A stretch of 64,000 nt of DNA from Devosia submarina. GTDB lineage: Bacteria > Pseudomonadota > Alphaproteobacteria > Rhizobiales > Devosiaceae. Location: positions 496,001 through 560,000 of the forward strand of contig NZ_PYWB01000001.1 of NCBI RefSeq assembly GCF_003056345.1, in the 5' to 3' direction. Below are positions 28,505 through 38,598 of this stretch, one piece after another. A program made the position numbers and the translations under genes. The notes beneath the pieces are model-generated. The model did not search any database and was not told the DNA's origin. It worked only from the letters and a program-made list of their open reading frames with translations. Each line of letters starts with the position of its first letter. Positions within the stretch are counted from its first letter, which is position 1.

Positions 28505-29826
28505 CTGTTGTACGCTGGGCTCCTTCCCCCACAGGCCGCATCCATCTGGGCAATGCCCGGCCGGCCCTCCTGAACTGGTTCTATGCCCGTCGCAATGGCG
28601 GCCGCTATGTGCTGCGCATGGACGATACTGACCACGCTCGCTCCACGCGCGAATTCGCCGATGGCATCGAGGTCGATCTGGCCTGGCTCGGTGTCACGCC
28701 GGACCTGCTCGTGCGCCAGTCGGAGCGAACTGCGCTTTACGACGCGGCCAAGGAGCGCCTGATTGCAGCCGGCCGGCTCTATCCCTGCTATGAAACCGAG
28801 GACGAGCTGGACCGGCGCCGCAAGCGCGCCCGCGCGCTCAACAAGCCTCCGATCTATGATCGTGCAGCGCTCAAGCTGACTGACGAGGATCGTGCACGCC
28901 TCGAGGCGGAAGGCCGCAAGCCCCATTGGCGCTTCAAACTCGATGGCAAGCCCGTCCAGTTCGACGACCTCATCAAGGGGCCCCAGACCGTCAACACCGC
29001 TTCCATGTCCGACCCGGTACTGGTGCGAGAAGACGGCAGCTATCTCTATACGCTCCCCTCGGTCGTTGATGACATCGACCTTGGCATCACCCACGTGATC
29101 CGCGGGGAAGACCATGTCTCTAATACCGGCACGCAGATCGAAATCTTCGAAGCGCTTGGCGGCCAGATCCCGACCTTCGCGCACCATAATCTCCTGACCG
29201 ACTCGGAAGGGCAGGGCTTCTCCAAGCGCCTGGGTTCGCAGTCCATCGCCGATTTCCGCGCCGAGGGCTACGAGCCCATGGCAATCGCCATCATGGCGTC
29301 GATCACCGGCACGAGCCTGCCTATCGAGACCTATGAAACGCTGGACGAAATCGCCAACCGTCTCGATTTCGGCATGATCTCCCACGGCGCCGCACGCTTC
29401 GATCCGGCTGAACTCGATACGCTCAACGCCCGCCTCCTGCACGCCATGCCCTATGAGGCTGTTCGGGCGCGCCTTTCAAGCCTGGGCCTCGAAGGAGAAG
29501 CAATCTGGCTCCTCCTGCGCGATAACCTTGGCAAGTTTGACGACATCAAGGAGCTTTCAAAGCTCGTCACCGGCCCTGTCGATCCAGTTGTCGCCGACGA
29601 AGATCGTGATTTCCTTGCCCTCGCCAAGGCGCTGCTTCCGCCCGAACCCTGGGATCAAACCACCTGGTCACACTGGACCGACGCGCTCAAGACAGCCACG
29701 GGCCGCAAGGGCAAGGCTCTCTTCCTGCCCCTGCGCCTCGCCTTGACCGGCCGGCACGATGGTCCCGAACTTAAGTCCCTGCTCCCGTTGGTTGGGCGTA
29801 CGGCGTGTCTGGACCGACTACCCTGA
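28501..29826 (+). CDS. gltX: Glutamyl-tRNA synthetase
   Basis: 441 aa class I synthetase that charges tRNA-Glu (and probably tRNA-Gln, later amidated). The HIGH-like motif is SPTGRIHLGNARPA and the KMSKS-like motif is GFSKRLGS. At 441 aa it is somewhat shorter than typical ~470 aa forms, as in the second GltX copy many alphaproteobacteria carry. It is coupled to nadE. Its last 56 bases overlap the convergent DUF2865 gene. Confidence 0.93.
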   Translation: MTVVRWAPSPTGRIHLGNARPALLNWFYARRNGGRYVLRMDDTDHARSTREFADGIEVDLAWLGVTPDLLVRQSERTALYDAAKERLIAAGRLYPCYETEDELDRRRKRARALNKPPIYDRAALKLTDEDRARLEAEGRKPHWRFKLDGKPVQFDDLIKGPQTVNTASMSDPVLVREDGSYLYTLPSVVDDIDLGITHVIRGEDHVSNTGTQIEIFEALGGQIPTFAHHNLLTDSEGQGFSKRLGSQSIADFRAEGYEPMAIAIMASITGTSLPIETYETLDEIANRLDFGMISHGAARFDPAELDTLNARLLHAMPYEAVRARLSSLGLEGEAIWLLLRDNLGKFDDIKELSKLVTGPVDPVVADEDRDFLALAKALLPPEPWDQTTWSHWTDALKTATGRKGKALFLPLRLALTGRHDGPELKSLLPLVGRTACLDRLP

Positions 29827-30940
29827 CCACCTTGTTTCCAAATTGCACCAGCCGCAGCTGATTATCCTGCGCGGCCTGAACCGGGCGTGATACAACAGTC
29901 TCGCCTGGGCCTGCAGGGCGCGGCCTGGGCAGGGGGACATCCACCAGATTTGCCGTTTCAAGCGGCGCCTGCATTGGTGTTTCGGCTGCGGCGATGGGCT
30001 GAACGCCGCGCGGGTCCCGCAAGGGCAGCGGGAAACGCTCGCCTCGCACCTCCAGCATGGCGCGCTCCGAGCCATCGCTTCCCGTCGCGACCGAGAGCGT
30101 TCCATCCGATTGCGGCTCCACCTTGCAGCTGGCCGATGGGCTGGTATCGAGCTCCGTGCGATATTTGAATGCGCTGGGCAGCGCTGTATAGGGCTCGCCA
30201 TATTCATTGCGCATCTGCTCGGGCTCTTGGCCCGGATTGTCATAGAAATACAGCGCTACGGGCGTCGTGGTACAGCTCGCCTGGCAGGTCTGCGCGTCAT
30301 TGACCACATAGTCCGGCAGCGTCGCATAGCTGATGGGCCAGAAATATCCGTCGCTCAGGCGAACGCACACGGTCCGCACCGTCCGGTAGCCCTGATAATC
30401 CCAATAGCCGCCACCATCGATCATCTGCCCGTCACTGAAATCGCCTTCCGAGGTCGTCCCGAAAATGCGATCGAACACCGACTGGCGGTCCTGGCTGAAC
30501 GTTTCGCTCGAGCCCCGGTTCGAGCCGCATCCGAAGCGCGCCAGTTCCTGCAGAATGGCTTCCCGCTGCCCCGCAACGGCATTGGCCGATTCGACCTGCT
30601 GCCCCACTGAAGCTGCCACTTCGCGCAGGCGCAGCACTTCCCGTCCGATCTGCGTGCAACGCGGCGTCAGCGTCCGCCCCGCCTTGGCATCGTCGTTACA
30701 ACCCTCGCGAATGTAGCGGCTTTCCATCTGCTGTACGTCGCGCGCAGCACTCCGCGCCGCCTGGGAATTTCCGCCCATCTGGCGGAAGTCGCCGTTCCGG
30801 TCGACCTGGCGCAGCATGTTTTCGAGCCGGGCGCATTGCGCCGCCTGCGCATAGGCCGTCTCGATGTCCAGCACGAGGCAGAAAGCCGCAAGCACCAGCG
30901 CAAAAAGGGCGCGTCCAAAATTCCTGCCTGGCTTTATCAT
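29771..30940 (-). CDS. Secreted DUF2865 protein
   Basis: 389 aa. A signal peptide (residues ~10-31, ending AYAQA) is followed by a helical region with paired cysteines and then the DUF2865 core, seen as VCVRLSDGYFWPISYATLP and DAQTCQASC...VALYFYDNPG. The family occurs in Hyphomicrobiales and has no known function; members are probably periplasmic. The C-terminal ~100 residues are low in complexity and rich in Pro and Arg. Its 3' end overlaps gltX by 56 bases. Confidence 0.85.
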   Translation of the reverse strand: MIKPGRNFGRALFALVLAAFCLVLDIETAYAQAAQCARLENMLRQVDRNGDFRQMGGNSQAARSAARDVQQMESRYIREGCNDDAKAGRTLTPRCTQIGREVLRLREVAASVGQQVESANAVAGQREAILQELARFGCGSNRGSSETFSQDRQSVFDRIFGTTSEGDFSDGQMIDGGGYWDYQGYRTVRTVCVRLSDGYFWPISYATLPDYVVNDAQTCQASCTTTPVALYFYDNPGQEPEQMRNEYGEPYTALPSAFKYRTELDTSPSASCKVEPQSDGTLSVATGSDGSERAMLEVRGERFPLPLRDPRGVQPIAAAETPMQAPLETANLVDVPLPRPRPAGPGETVVSRPVQAAQDNQLRLVQFGNKVVRVVGPDTPYAQPTGAGT

Positions 30941-31074
30941 GAGATCCCGTGATGTGATGGGTGGCGCATCGCGAAGAAGCTCTTAAGAGAACGCTAGGGC
31001 CGCTCACAACATTATAGGGACGGCGAGGGTAGGGCAAAAGCGCTACACGGTCACACCAGCAGAGAAATGAACCA

Positions 31075-32076
31075 ATGAAGCTTGCAACGCTCAGAAACGG
31101 CCGCCCCGATGGACAGCTGGTTGTGCTTTCCAGTGATTTGAGCCGCTTTGTTTCGGCCGGTCGAATCGCCATGAATCTGCAAGCGGCGCTTGACGATTGG
31201 GACCGCTCTCGCGAGGCATTAACGGCCTTGGCCGCCCAACTGGACGCCGGCGCCATTTCGGGTCAGCCTTTCCAGCCATCCGAAGCCTTGGCCCCGCTCC
31301 CCCGCGCCTATCAATGGATCGACGGCTCCGGCTATCTCAGCCATCTCGAACGCGTCCGCAGCCTCAAGGGCAGCAAGGATGCCGAACTACAATCGGACCG
31401 GCCTCTGCTCTATCAGGGCGCCTCGGACTCCCTTTCCGCTCCTCACGATCCCATAATCGCCACCAGCCCCGATCTTGCCATCGACTTCGAAGCCGAAGTC
31501 GCGGTCATCACCGGCCCGGTAGGCATGGGCGCCAATCGCGAACAGGCCGCAGCCGCTATTCGCCTTGTCACTATCTGCAATGACGTATCGCTGCGCCGCC
31601 TTGTTCTGGACGACCTCCAGAATGGCTTCGGCTTTTTCCACGCCAAGCCCTCCACCGCCTTTGCTCCCGTCGTGATTACGCCCGATCAACTCGGTAGCGC
31701 CTGGCGTGACAATCGCCTCCATCTTCCCGTCCGCATCGAGGTGAATGGCGCGCTTTATGGCCAACCCAATGCCGGCACCGATGTCCACTTCGACTTCGCC
31801 GACCTCATCGTCGAAGCCGCCCGCACCCGCAATCTCGCTTGTGGCACCATCGTGGGCGGCGGCACTGTCTCTAATCGCCACGACGAAGCCCTCCCCATCA
31901 AGAAGGATGGCATCGGCTTTGCCTGTATTGCCGAAGCGCGGACGGTCGAAAAACTGAAATACGGCCGGGCCCGCACGCCATTCCTCAAAGATGGTGATAC
32001 CGTCCGCATCAGCGCAATAGGCGCAGACGGAAGCTCCGTCTTCGGTGCCATCACCCAGAAGGTGTCGGTGATCTAG
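31075..32076 (+). CDS. Fumarylacetoacetate hydrolase family protein
   Basis: 333 aa. The FAH-fold C-terminal domain holds the metal-binding EAEVAVI stretch (near residue 140), GSAWRDNRLHLPVRIEVNG and the C-terminal VGGGTVSN. Members cleave C-C bonds or decarboxylate 2-oxo acids with magnesium. The N-terminal domain and the segment YQGASDSLSAPHDPI match the tyrosine-degradation type more than the short YisK type, but no hmg or hpd genes are near. The start is ATG at 31075. Confidence 0.85.
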   Translation: MKLATLRNGRPDGQLVVLSSDLSRFVSAGRIAMNLQAALDDWDRSREALTALAAQLDAGAISGQPFQPSEALAPLPRAYQWIDGSGYLSHLERVRSLKGSKDAELQSDRPLLYQGASDSLSAPHDPIIATSPDLAIDFEAEVAVITGPVGMGANREQAAAAIRLVTICNDVSLRRLVLDDLQNGFGFFHAKPSTAFAPVVITPDQLGSAWRDNRLHLPVRIEVNGALYGQPNAGTDVHFDFADLIVEAARTRNLACGTIVGGGTVSNRHDEALPIKKDGIGFACIAEARTVEKLKYGRARTPFLKDGDTVRISAIGADGSSVFGAITQKVSVI

Positions 32077-32210
32077 CGCGGCCTGCGGCAATACGTCGTC
32101 ACCTGATCCGATAACATTCCCGTGTACTCGTTGGGGGCGTCACAGAGCCGTGCCACTCTCCGCAGCGCCTGACACAAAGCTGTCCGGCTATCGCATTGAG
32201 GGTGCAGTTG

Positions 32211-32669
32211 ATGTCGATCAGAAAAATAACGACCTTGGCCTTGGCTGGTTTGATGAGCGTGGGCATAGTAGCTGCCTTCGCACAGGATGCTTTCGTGGCG
32301 CCGACCACGCCCGAAGAGGCAGTAGAGGCGCGCCAAGCCACCATGAAGGAAAATGGTGCAACCCTGCGCACGGCCGCTCAGCTCAGCGGCGCTGAGGCTG
32401 TCGCCGCCATGCAGACCCTGCTGGATAACTACACAAACATACCCGCCCTGTTCCCCGAAGATTCTGCGGTTGGTGACAGCAAGGCGCTGCCCGTAATCTG
32501 GGAAAATTGGGAAGAATTCACGGCCATTGTCGAAAGCGGCCGCTCTGCTGCCGAAGCCGGCCTTGCCGCTGCCGAAGCGGGTGATGCCGCGGCTTATGGC
32601 GAAGCTGTCAAGGCGATTGGCGCCACCTGTGGCCAGTGCCACCAGCAGTTCCGCGCCGCGCAGAGCTGA
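32211..32669 (+). CDS. Cytochrome c556/c'-like periplasmic heme protein
   Basis: 152 aa. The signal peptide (to AFAQ, residue ~25) is followed by a four-helix bundle with one C-terminal heme site CGQCH (residues 140-144). A methionine in RQATMK near residue 45, in the first helix, is the probable sixth ligand, as in cytochrome c556. The family handles periplasmic electron transfer or gas binding. The ATG at 32211 has GAGGG nine bases upstream. It is a single gene closed by a terminator. Confidence 0.9.
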   Translation: MSIRKITTLALAGLMSVGIVAAFAQDAFVAPTTPEEAVEARQATMKENGATLRTAAQLSGAEAVAAMQTLLDNYTNIPALFPEDSAVGDSKALPVIWENWEEFTAIVESGRSAAEAGLAAAEAGDAAAYGEAVKAIGATCGQCHQQFRAAQS

Positions 32670-32689
32670 AGAATGCCTCCAAGGCAATT

Positions 32690-32716
32690 GGCGGTCCTCT
32701 GGGGCCGCCTTTTTTG
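32690..32716 (+). terminator. Intrinsic terminator after the cytochrome gene
   Basis: GGCGGTCC-TCTG-GGGCCGCC stem (with one G-T pair) followed by TTTTTTG. Confidence 0.85.
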
Positions 32717-32881
32717 TTTGCGCTTGATTTCTGCGCCCGTTCCGGTCACAACAGCCGCATGAAGACCGGTATCATTCTGATTAACCGCTGCATTATTACC
32801 TGCTAACCACTCGTTGGCGGCGCGGTCTTCTTCACCCACAATTCTGATACCTGAAGAGCCAAGCAGCCCGCGACTTTTCGC

Positions 32882-34321
32882 ATGGCCACGATCTTTGGGA
32901 CGATGATGTCGGGCACACCACAACTCACCCTCTACAATACGCTTACGCGCACCAAGGAAGCCTTCACGCCCTTGGACCCCAGCAATGTGCGTATGTATGT
33001 GTGCGGCCCCACCGTTTACGACTTCGCCCATATCGGCAATGCGCGCCCGGTGATCGTGTTCGATCTGCTCTTCCGGCTGCTGCGGCATGTCTATGGCGCA
33101 GACCACGTCACCTATGTCCGCAACATCACTGACGTCGATGACAAGATCAACGCCCGCGCATTGCGCGACTTCCCTGATCTGCCGCTCAACGAAGCCATCC
33201 GCCGGGTCACCGAGAAAACCGAAGCGCAGTTCCTGTCCGACGTGTCAGCCCTCGGCACCCTGCCGCCGACCGTCCAACCTCGCGCCACGGACAACATCGG
33301 GGAAATGCAAACCCTGATCGCTGAATTGATCAGGCGCGATCACGCCTATAATGCCGCCGGCGAAGTCCTTTTCGCCGTTGATACCATGCCTGACTATGGC
33401 CAGCTCTCGGGCCGCAATCTGGAAGACAATCTCGCCGGCGCCCGCGTGGCCGTCGACCGGCACAAGAAGAACCCCGCCGATTTCGTGCTCTGGAAGCAAT
33501 CGGCAGACAACGAGCCGGGCTGGGATAGCCCATGGGGCAGGGGCCGGCCGGGCTGGCACATTGAATGCTCAGCCATGAGCGAGCGCTATCTTGGACAAAC
33601 CTTCGATATTCATGGCGGCGGTCTCGACCTTATCTTCCCGCACCACGAGAATGAGATCGCCCAATCCCGCTGCGCCCACGGCACCCATGCCATGGCGCAG
33701 GTGTGGATGCACAATGGCTTTCTTCAGGTCGAAGGCCAGAAGATGAGCAAGAGCCTGGGCAATTTCATCACCATCAACGACCTCCTGCAGACCGGTGCCA
33801 TGGGCGGCCACGCCTGGCACGGCGAAGTTCTGCGCCTTGCCATGCTGATGACCCATTATCGCGAGCCCATCGATTTCTCGCTCAAGCGTCTCGAAGAAGC
33901 CGAAAGCAAGCTGCGCAATTGGCAGCAGGCTGCCTGGGGCGCTGAGATCAGCGAATCGGGCCAGCCCGATGCTTCCGTGGTCAAGGAACTGGCAGACGAT
34001 CTCAACTTCCACCGCGCCAGCGTTGCGCTCGATTTCATCGCCAAGCGCGCCAACCGGAACGAGGGCGACGCCAAGCATTGCCTCGCCGCAACTCTCCGCT
34101 TCCTCGGCTTCAGCCTTGATTCCCTCCTCACCTCCGACGAGGGCTGGGAAGAGCCGGCTCATATCGCCACCGCGATCGCCGAACGCCTGGCTGCCCTCAA
34201 CAACAAGGATTTCGCCCGCGCCGACGCCATCCGCAACGAGCTGGCCGAGCAGGGCATAGCGCTGATGGACTACAAGGACGAAACTGGCGAGCGCCGCACC
34301 AGATGGGAAGTCAAGCGATGA
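32882..34321 (+). CDS. cysS: Cysteinyl-tRNA synthetase
   Basis: 479 aa class I synthetase. The zinc-binding CGPTVYD, the HIGH motif FAHIGNARP and KMSKSLGNF are intact. ATG at 32882 is used; ATGs at 32903 and 32906 are possible. The stop overlaps the start of the GFA gene (ATGA at 34318-34321), and citramalate synthase follows, so cysS-GFA-citramalate synthase form one operon. Confidence 0.95.
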   Translation: MATIFGTMMSGTPQLTLYNTLTRTKEAFTPLDPSNVRMYVCGPTVYDFAHIGNARPVIVFDLLFRLLRHVYGADHVTYVRNITDVDDKINARALRDFPDLPLNEAIRRVTEKTEAQFLSDVSALGTLPPTVQPRATDNIGEMQTLIAELIRRDHAYNAAGEVLFAVDTMPDYGQLSGRNLEDNLAGARVAVDRHKKNPADFVLWKQSADNEPGWDSPWGRGRPGWHIECSAMSERYLGQTFDIHGGGLDLIFPHHENEIAQSRCAHGTHAMAQVWMHNGFLQVEGQKMSKSLGNFITINDLLQTGAMGGHAWHGEVLRLAMLMTHYREPIDFSLKRLEEAESKLRNWQQAAWGAEISESGQPDASVVKELADDLNFHRASVALDFIAKRANRNEGDAKHCLAATLRFLGFSLDSLLTSDEGWEEPAHIATAIAERLAALNNKDFARADAIRNELAEQGIALMDYKDETGERRTRWEVKR

Positions 34322-34791
34322 CGCAGGCCTATTCCGGCGGCTGCCAGTGCGGCGCCATTCGCTATCGCTTCACGCAAAGCCCATCCGGCGCTCATATCTG
34401 CCATTGCCGCATGTGCCAAAAAGCCTTCGGTGCCTTCTACGCGCCGCTGGTCGGCGGCCCGCGCGACAGCTTCGAAATCACGCGCGGGGCGCTTGGCACT
34501 TTCATGTCCTCCGACCAGGCCGAACGCGGCTTCTGCCCCCGATGCGGCACCCCGCTCACCTTCCGCTACATCGATAGTGACCGCATCTCTGTTTCCATTG
34601 GCTCCCTCGACAATCTCGAAGCCTTCCCACCTGAGGATCAGCACGGCATCGAGAGCCGCCTGAGCTGGGTCAACGATCTCGGCCATCTGCCCGATCATCC
34701 ACCCACCGAGGGGGAAAACGAGCATGCCGATTTCATCCAGTCCACCAACCACCAGCACCCCGACCACGACACCGAACGCTGGCCCGAGTAG
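34318..34791 (+). CDS. GFA-family zinc protein
   Basis: 157 aa of the glutathione-dependent formaldehyde-activating/CENP-V fold. Zinc ligands are visible as CQCG, HCRMCQ and CPRCG. The family can bind glutathione adducts; most members have no proven reaction. The C-terminus is rich in His and Asp ([11 protein letters not shown]). It is coupled to cysS by a four-base overlap and ends four bases before the citramalate synthase start. Confidence 0.87.
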   Translation: MTQAYSGGCQCGAIRYRFTQSPSGAHICHCRMCQKAFGAFYAPLVGGPRDSFEITRGALGTFMSSDQAERGFCPRCGTPLTFRYIDSDRISVSIGSLDNLEAFPPEDQHGIESRLSWVNDLGHLPDHPPTEGENEHADFIQSTNHQHPDHDTERWPE

Positions 34792-34794
34792 ATC

Positions 34795-36411
34795 ATGCCC
34801 AAAGAACGCCTCTACATCTTTGACACGACGCTGCGCGACGGCGCACAAACGGCTGGGATCGAGTTTTCTCTGGAAGACAAGATTTCCATTTGCCGCCTGC
34901 TCGAAGACCTTGGCGTTGACTACATCGAGGGCGGCTATCCCGGCGCCAATCCGGTGGACACCGAGTTTTTCGAAACCAACCGGACCCACACCGCCACCTT
35001 CACCGCCTTCGGCATGACCAAGCGGGCAGGGCGCTCTGTCGAGAACGACCCCGGCGTTCAGGCTCTTCTCAATTCCCAAGCCAAGGCGGTTTGCTTCGTC
35101 GCCAAGACGTGGGACCACCAGGTCCGCCTTGCGCTTGAACTATCGCTCGAGGAAAACCTGCAAAACCTGCGCGAAACCGTAAGCGCCGCCGTCGCGAGCG
35201 GCAAGGAAGCCCTGATCGATTGCGAACACTTCTTTGACGGCTTCAAGGCCAATTCGGATTATGCGCTAGCCTGCGTGTCCACGGCACTCGACGCCGGGGC
35301 ACGCTGGGTCGTACTTTGCGACACCAATGGCGGCACCATGCCTTCTGAAATCAGGGACATCGTGGGCAAGGTTCTTGCCGTCGCCCCCGGCAGCAAGATC
35401 GGCATCCACGCCCATGACGATACCGGCCAAGCCGTCGCCAACACCCTCGCTGCCGTGGAAGCTGGCGTCCGCCAGATTCAGGGCACGCTCAATGGCATAG
35501 GCGAGCGCTGCGGCAATGCCAATCTGATCACCATCATCCCAACGCTTGTGCTCAAGCCCATCTTCGCCGACCGCTTCGAAACCGGCATCGATGCGTCGCG
35601 CCTTGAACAGCTGACCCACATCTCTCGCGCTTTTGACGACAGGCTAAACCGCGCCCCGTCTAAGCAGGCACCCTATGTCGGCGCGTCCGCCTTCGCCACC
35701 AAGGCGGGTATCCACGCCTCGGCCCTGCTTAAGGATTCCTCCACCTATGAGCATGTGCCGCCCGAGAGCGTTGGCAATGAGCGCTCCATCATGGTCAGCC
35801 AGCAGGCCGGAAAATCCAACTTGCTGACGGCCCTGGCCCGCCACAATATCCATCTCGCCAAGGACGACCGGCGCCTCGAAAAGCTCCTCGCCACCGTCAA
35901 GGACCGTGAAGCCCGCGGCTATTCCTATGATGGTGCCGACGCATCCTTTGCCGTCCTCGCCCATGAAGTGCTGGGCACCTTGCCCAATTACTTCCAGGTC
36001 GAAAACTATCGCACCAGCGTTGAGCGCCGCCACAATTCGCAAGGCGAGGAGATCACCGTTACCGAAGCGGTGGTGAAAATCCGCGTCGAGGGTGAATTGC
36101 TGATGTCCGTCGCTGAAGGCAATGGCCCGGTCAACGCCCTGGACTTGGCCATGCGCAAGGATCTCGGCAAATATTCCTCCCGCATCGAGGATCTCGAACT
36201 CGTCGATTTCAAGGTCCGCATCCTGGATGGCGGCACGGGCGCGGTCACCCGTGTGCTGGTCGAAAGCCGCGATGGCACTGGCGAGCGCTGGTACACGATC
36301 GGCGTATCGCCCAACATCATTGATGCATCATTTGAAGCTCTATATGAATCGATTACCTACAAGCTGTTGAAAACTGAAGCGGCACAGAAAACAACAGAAC
36401 TGGTGGCTTAA
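34795..36411 (+). CDS. cimA: (R)-citramalate synthase
   Basis: 538 aa DRE-TIM enzyme that condenses pyruvate and acetyl-CoA into citramalate, the threonine-independent entry to isoleucine. The N-terminal motif FDTTLRDGAQTAG, the metal site IHAHDDTGQAVAN and NGIGERCGNANL identify the HMGL-like barrel; a LeuA dimer-type regulatory domain fills residues ~410-530, so feedback inhibition is likely. Closest to the TIGR00977 branch rather than 2-isopropylmalate synthase. Last gene of the cysS operon. Confidence 0.9.
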   Translation: MPKERLYIFDTTLRDGAQTAGIEFSLEDKISICRLLEDLGVDYIEGGYPGANPVDTEFFETNRTHTATFTAFGMTKRAGRSVENDPGVQALLNSQAKAVCFVAKTWDHQVRLALELSLEENLQNLRETVSAAVASGKEALIDCEHFFDGFKANSDYALACVSTALDAGARWVVLCDTNGGTMPSEIRDIVGKVLAVAPGSKIGIHAHDDTGQAVANTLAAVEAGVRQIQGTLNGIGERCGNANLITIIPTLVLKPIFADRFETGIDASRLEQLTHISRAFDDRLNRAPSKQAPYVGASAFATKAGIHASALLKDSSTYEHVPPESVGNERSIMVSQQAGKSNLLTALARHNIHLAKDDRRLEKLLATVKDREARGYSYDGADASFAVLAHEVLGTLPNYFQVENYRTSVERRHNSQGEEITVTEAVVKIRVEGELLMSVAEGNGPVNALDLAMRKDLGKYSSRIEDLELVDFKVRILDGGTGAVTRVLVESRDGTGERWYTIGVSPNIIDASFEALYESITYKLLKTEAAQKTTELVA

Positions 36412-36420
36412 CTGGATGGC

Positions 36421-38505
36421 GTGGGCCATCCTCCGGAGGACGAACTGGCCGATACCGTTCCGAAACAACCTCTTGCTCTGACGCTTGGAGCAGCGGCTGT
36501 AACCCTTGTCGTGATTATTGGTGTGCTTGCTGGCCCATCCGTCGTCTACTGCTTCAATGCCGAAGGCGGCATGGGACAATGCCTGCGTGGGCAGATGGTC
36601 CAGTCTGGCCTCCTCCGCCAGCCCGAGATAGCCGCAGTAGACCCTGCACCCACCAGCCAGCCTCTTGCCGCTCCCGCAACATCGGAACCGGAAACGGGCA
36701 TCGCTGAACCAGCGCTGGATGCCACCCCGCCTGCCACCCCCGATAGCGACAGCGTTGTCGCCGCAACTTTTGGCCTCCTGCGCGCTGAACCCGATGGCTC
36801 CGTCGTTATCGCGGGCAGCGGCACGCCGGGCTCCGAGGTGGAAGTTTTTGCTAATGACGACCTGCTGGGAACGGCAATGGTCGAACCTAATGGCGATTGG
36901 GTCTTTGTTCCCGCCACCCCACTCAGGCCTGGCGAACTCGAGATTACCTTGGGCGAGGCCGGTAAGCCTGGCCGCGCGGCTGAATCCATTGTCGTTGCCA
37001 TCAATGAAGACCGGACCAGCCAGCCCCTAGTAGTTGCCAGCAAACCCGGCGCCCCCAGCGAAATCCTCCAGGGCCCCGAAGAAGACACCCAGATCGCCTC
37101 GGCCGAGCCTGCACCCGCAGCTGCGCCTGCTGCGGCACCCGCCGCCCCAAGCCCGGCTCCCGATGCCGAGCCCGAACCCGCCGTCGCCACAGCGCCCGAG
37201 CCAGTCGAGCCGCCTGCGACCCAAGCGCTGGCTACGCCAGATGTAAGCGCGGATCCGCAGAACACCCCGCCTGCTCCTCAGCCCGAAGCTCCTGTCGAGC
37301 CAGAAGTAGCGGAACCAGCACCCTCAGAGGCTTCACAGCCCCCTGAAGCAAGCGTAGCCAGCGCCGATCCTGCACCTGAAACCCCAGCGCCCGCCACGCA
37401 TTCGCTTGGCAGCACCCCGCCCACCATCGACGCTGTCGAGATCGAAGGCGATCGGACATTCTTTGCCGGCGCTGGTCCCGAAGGCGCCGACATCCGGCTC
37501 TATGTGGATGACCAGTTCATCGCCGACGCCGAGGTGTCCGGCGGACGTTGGCTCGTGGAAGCCGGCCCCGTCCTTGACCAGCCCAGCCAGCGCGTCCGCA
37601 TCGACATGCTCCAGCCGGGCACGGCCGATGTCGCTGCGCGCGCAGAGGTCAACTTCGTGGTGGAATTACCCGCCGAAGAACCGGTCGCTATCGCTCAGGC
37701 CGACGCCCCTGCGCCAGCATCAACGCCCGCACCATCCACCGAAGCTCCAGCTGCTCCCGCAGCCGAGCCCCAGGCTCCACTGCCGGCGGAGTCCGTTGAC
37801 CCAGCGCAACAGCCCGCTGCAGCACCTCCATCTGCCCCGATCCAGCAGCAGACCCCACAGCCAAGTGCCCCCGCTGCCCAGTCAGCCGCACCAGCCGAGC
37901 CAGCCGCACCAGCCGAGCAAACCGCTAGAGCAACCGAAGCCGCTACGCCTCAGCCCCAGGCTCCCCAGCCAAGCGCCCCCGCGCCTCAGCCGGCTGAACC
38001 TGCCGCAGTTTCATCTGCTCCTGCAGTGGCAGAACAGCCAGCTACTGCTCCTGCCGTGCCACAACAGCCAGCTGCGCCGCCAGAGCCTCCGGCGGAAGCA
38101 GCTAACACGGTTGAGCCCGCGCCGGCAGCCCAACCCGAAGCCGAGCCCGTGGCTGCAGCGAGCGCCCCGCCAGCAGCCGAACCGAGCCAGACTGCGGAGA
38201 CCCCAGCTGCAAGCGCGTCTGCCGAACCCATCTCCGAGCCCACCCCTCCGGACAATCCAGCCTCGGCTGACGCTGAGATCCCCACCATGGTGGCCGTGTC
38301 AGTGGGCGGCCCGGATGCGGAACGCTTTGCCGCCGGCAAGGCTATCATCCGGCGCGGCGACAACCTCTGGACCATTGCGCGCCGCGTCTATGGCCAGGGC
38401 GTCAAATACACCACCATCTACGAGGCAAACACCGGCCAGATCCGCGATCCCAACCGGATCTACCCGGGCCAGGTCTTTGCCCTGCCGGAAGATGCGGCAA
38501 ACTGA
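36421..38505 (+). CDS. Membrane-anchored LysM protein with Ig-like and Pro/Ala-rich regions
   Basis: 694 aa. An N-terminal membrane anchor (about residues 17-42) leads to a Pro/Ala-rich stretch, a bacterial Ig-like domain (~117-190), a second, related Ig-like domain (~335-425), a long low-complexity linker of Pro, Ala and Gln (~425-630), and a C-terminal LysM domain (~641-693, IRRGDNLWTIARRVYG). LysM binds peptidoglycan, so it probably spans the periplasm and ties the inner membrane to the wall. The start is a GTG at 36421; no in-frame ATG precedes the anchor. It follows citramalate synthase after 9 bases. Confidence 0.85.
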   Translation: MGHPPEDELADTVPKQPLALTLGAAAVTLVVIIGVLAGPSVVYCFNAEGGMGQCLRGQMVQSGLLRQPEIAAVDPAPTSQPLAAPATSEPETGIAEPALDATPPATPDSDSVVAATFGLLRAEPDGSVVIAGSGTPGSEVEVFANDDLLGTAMVEPNGDWVFVPATPLRPGELEITLGEAGKPGRAAESIVVAINEDRTSQPLVVASKPGAPSEILQGPEEDTQIASAEPAPAAAPAAAPAAPSPAPDAEPEPAVATAPEPVEPPATQALATPDVSADPQNTPPAPQPEAPVEPEVAEPAPSEASQPPEASVASADPAPETPAPATHSLGSTPPTIDAVEIEGDRTFFAGAGPEGADIRLYVDDQFIADAEVSGGRWLVEAGPVLDQPSQRVRIDMLQPGTADVAARAEVNFVVELPAEEPVAIAQADAPAPASTPAPSTEAPAAPAAEPQAPLPAESVDPAQQPAAAPPSAPIQQQTPQPSAPAAQSAAPAEPAAPAEQTARATEAATPQPQAPQPSAPAPQPAEPAAVSSAPAVAEQPATAPAVPQQPAAPPEPPAEAANTVEPAPAAQPEAEPVAAASAPPAAEPSQTAETPAASASAEPISEPTPPDNPASADAEIPTMVAVSVGGPDAERFAAGKAIIRRGDNLWTIARRVYGQGVKYTTIYEANTGQIRDPNRIYPGQVFALPEDAAN

Positions 38506-38511
38506 GGACAA

Positions 38512-38544
38512 AATGGCCCGCCTGCGTGCGGGCCATTGATTTTT
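38512..38544 (+). terminator. Intrinsic terminator after the LysM gene
   Basis: AATGGCCCGC-CTGCGT-GCGGGCCATT, a perfect 10-bp stem, is followed by GATTTTTC. It separates the LysM gene from the ArsR operon. Confidence 0.85.
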
Positions 38545-38598
38545 CGGTGGGCAACGCCCATTTCTATCGTAATTCACCGATCAACGCAGTCGAGCGCC

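Noticed and set aside
29771-29826. Frameshift or misassembly where gltX and the DUF2865 gene overlap
   Set aside because: Both frames end normally with family-like C-termini; a 56-base convergent overlap is unusual but does not need an error.
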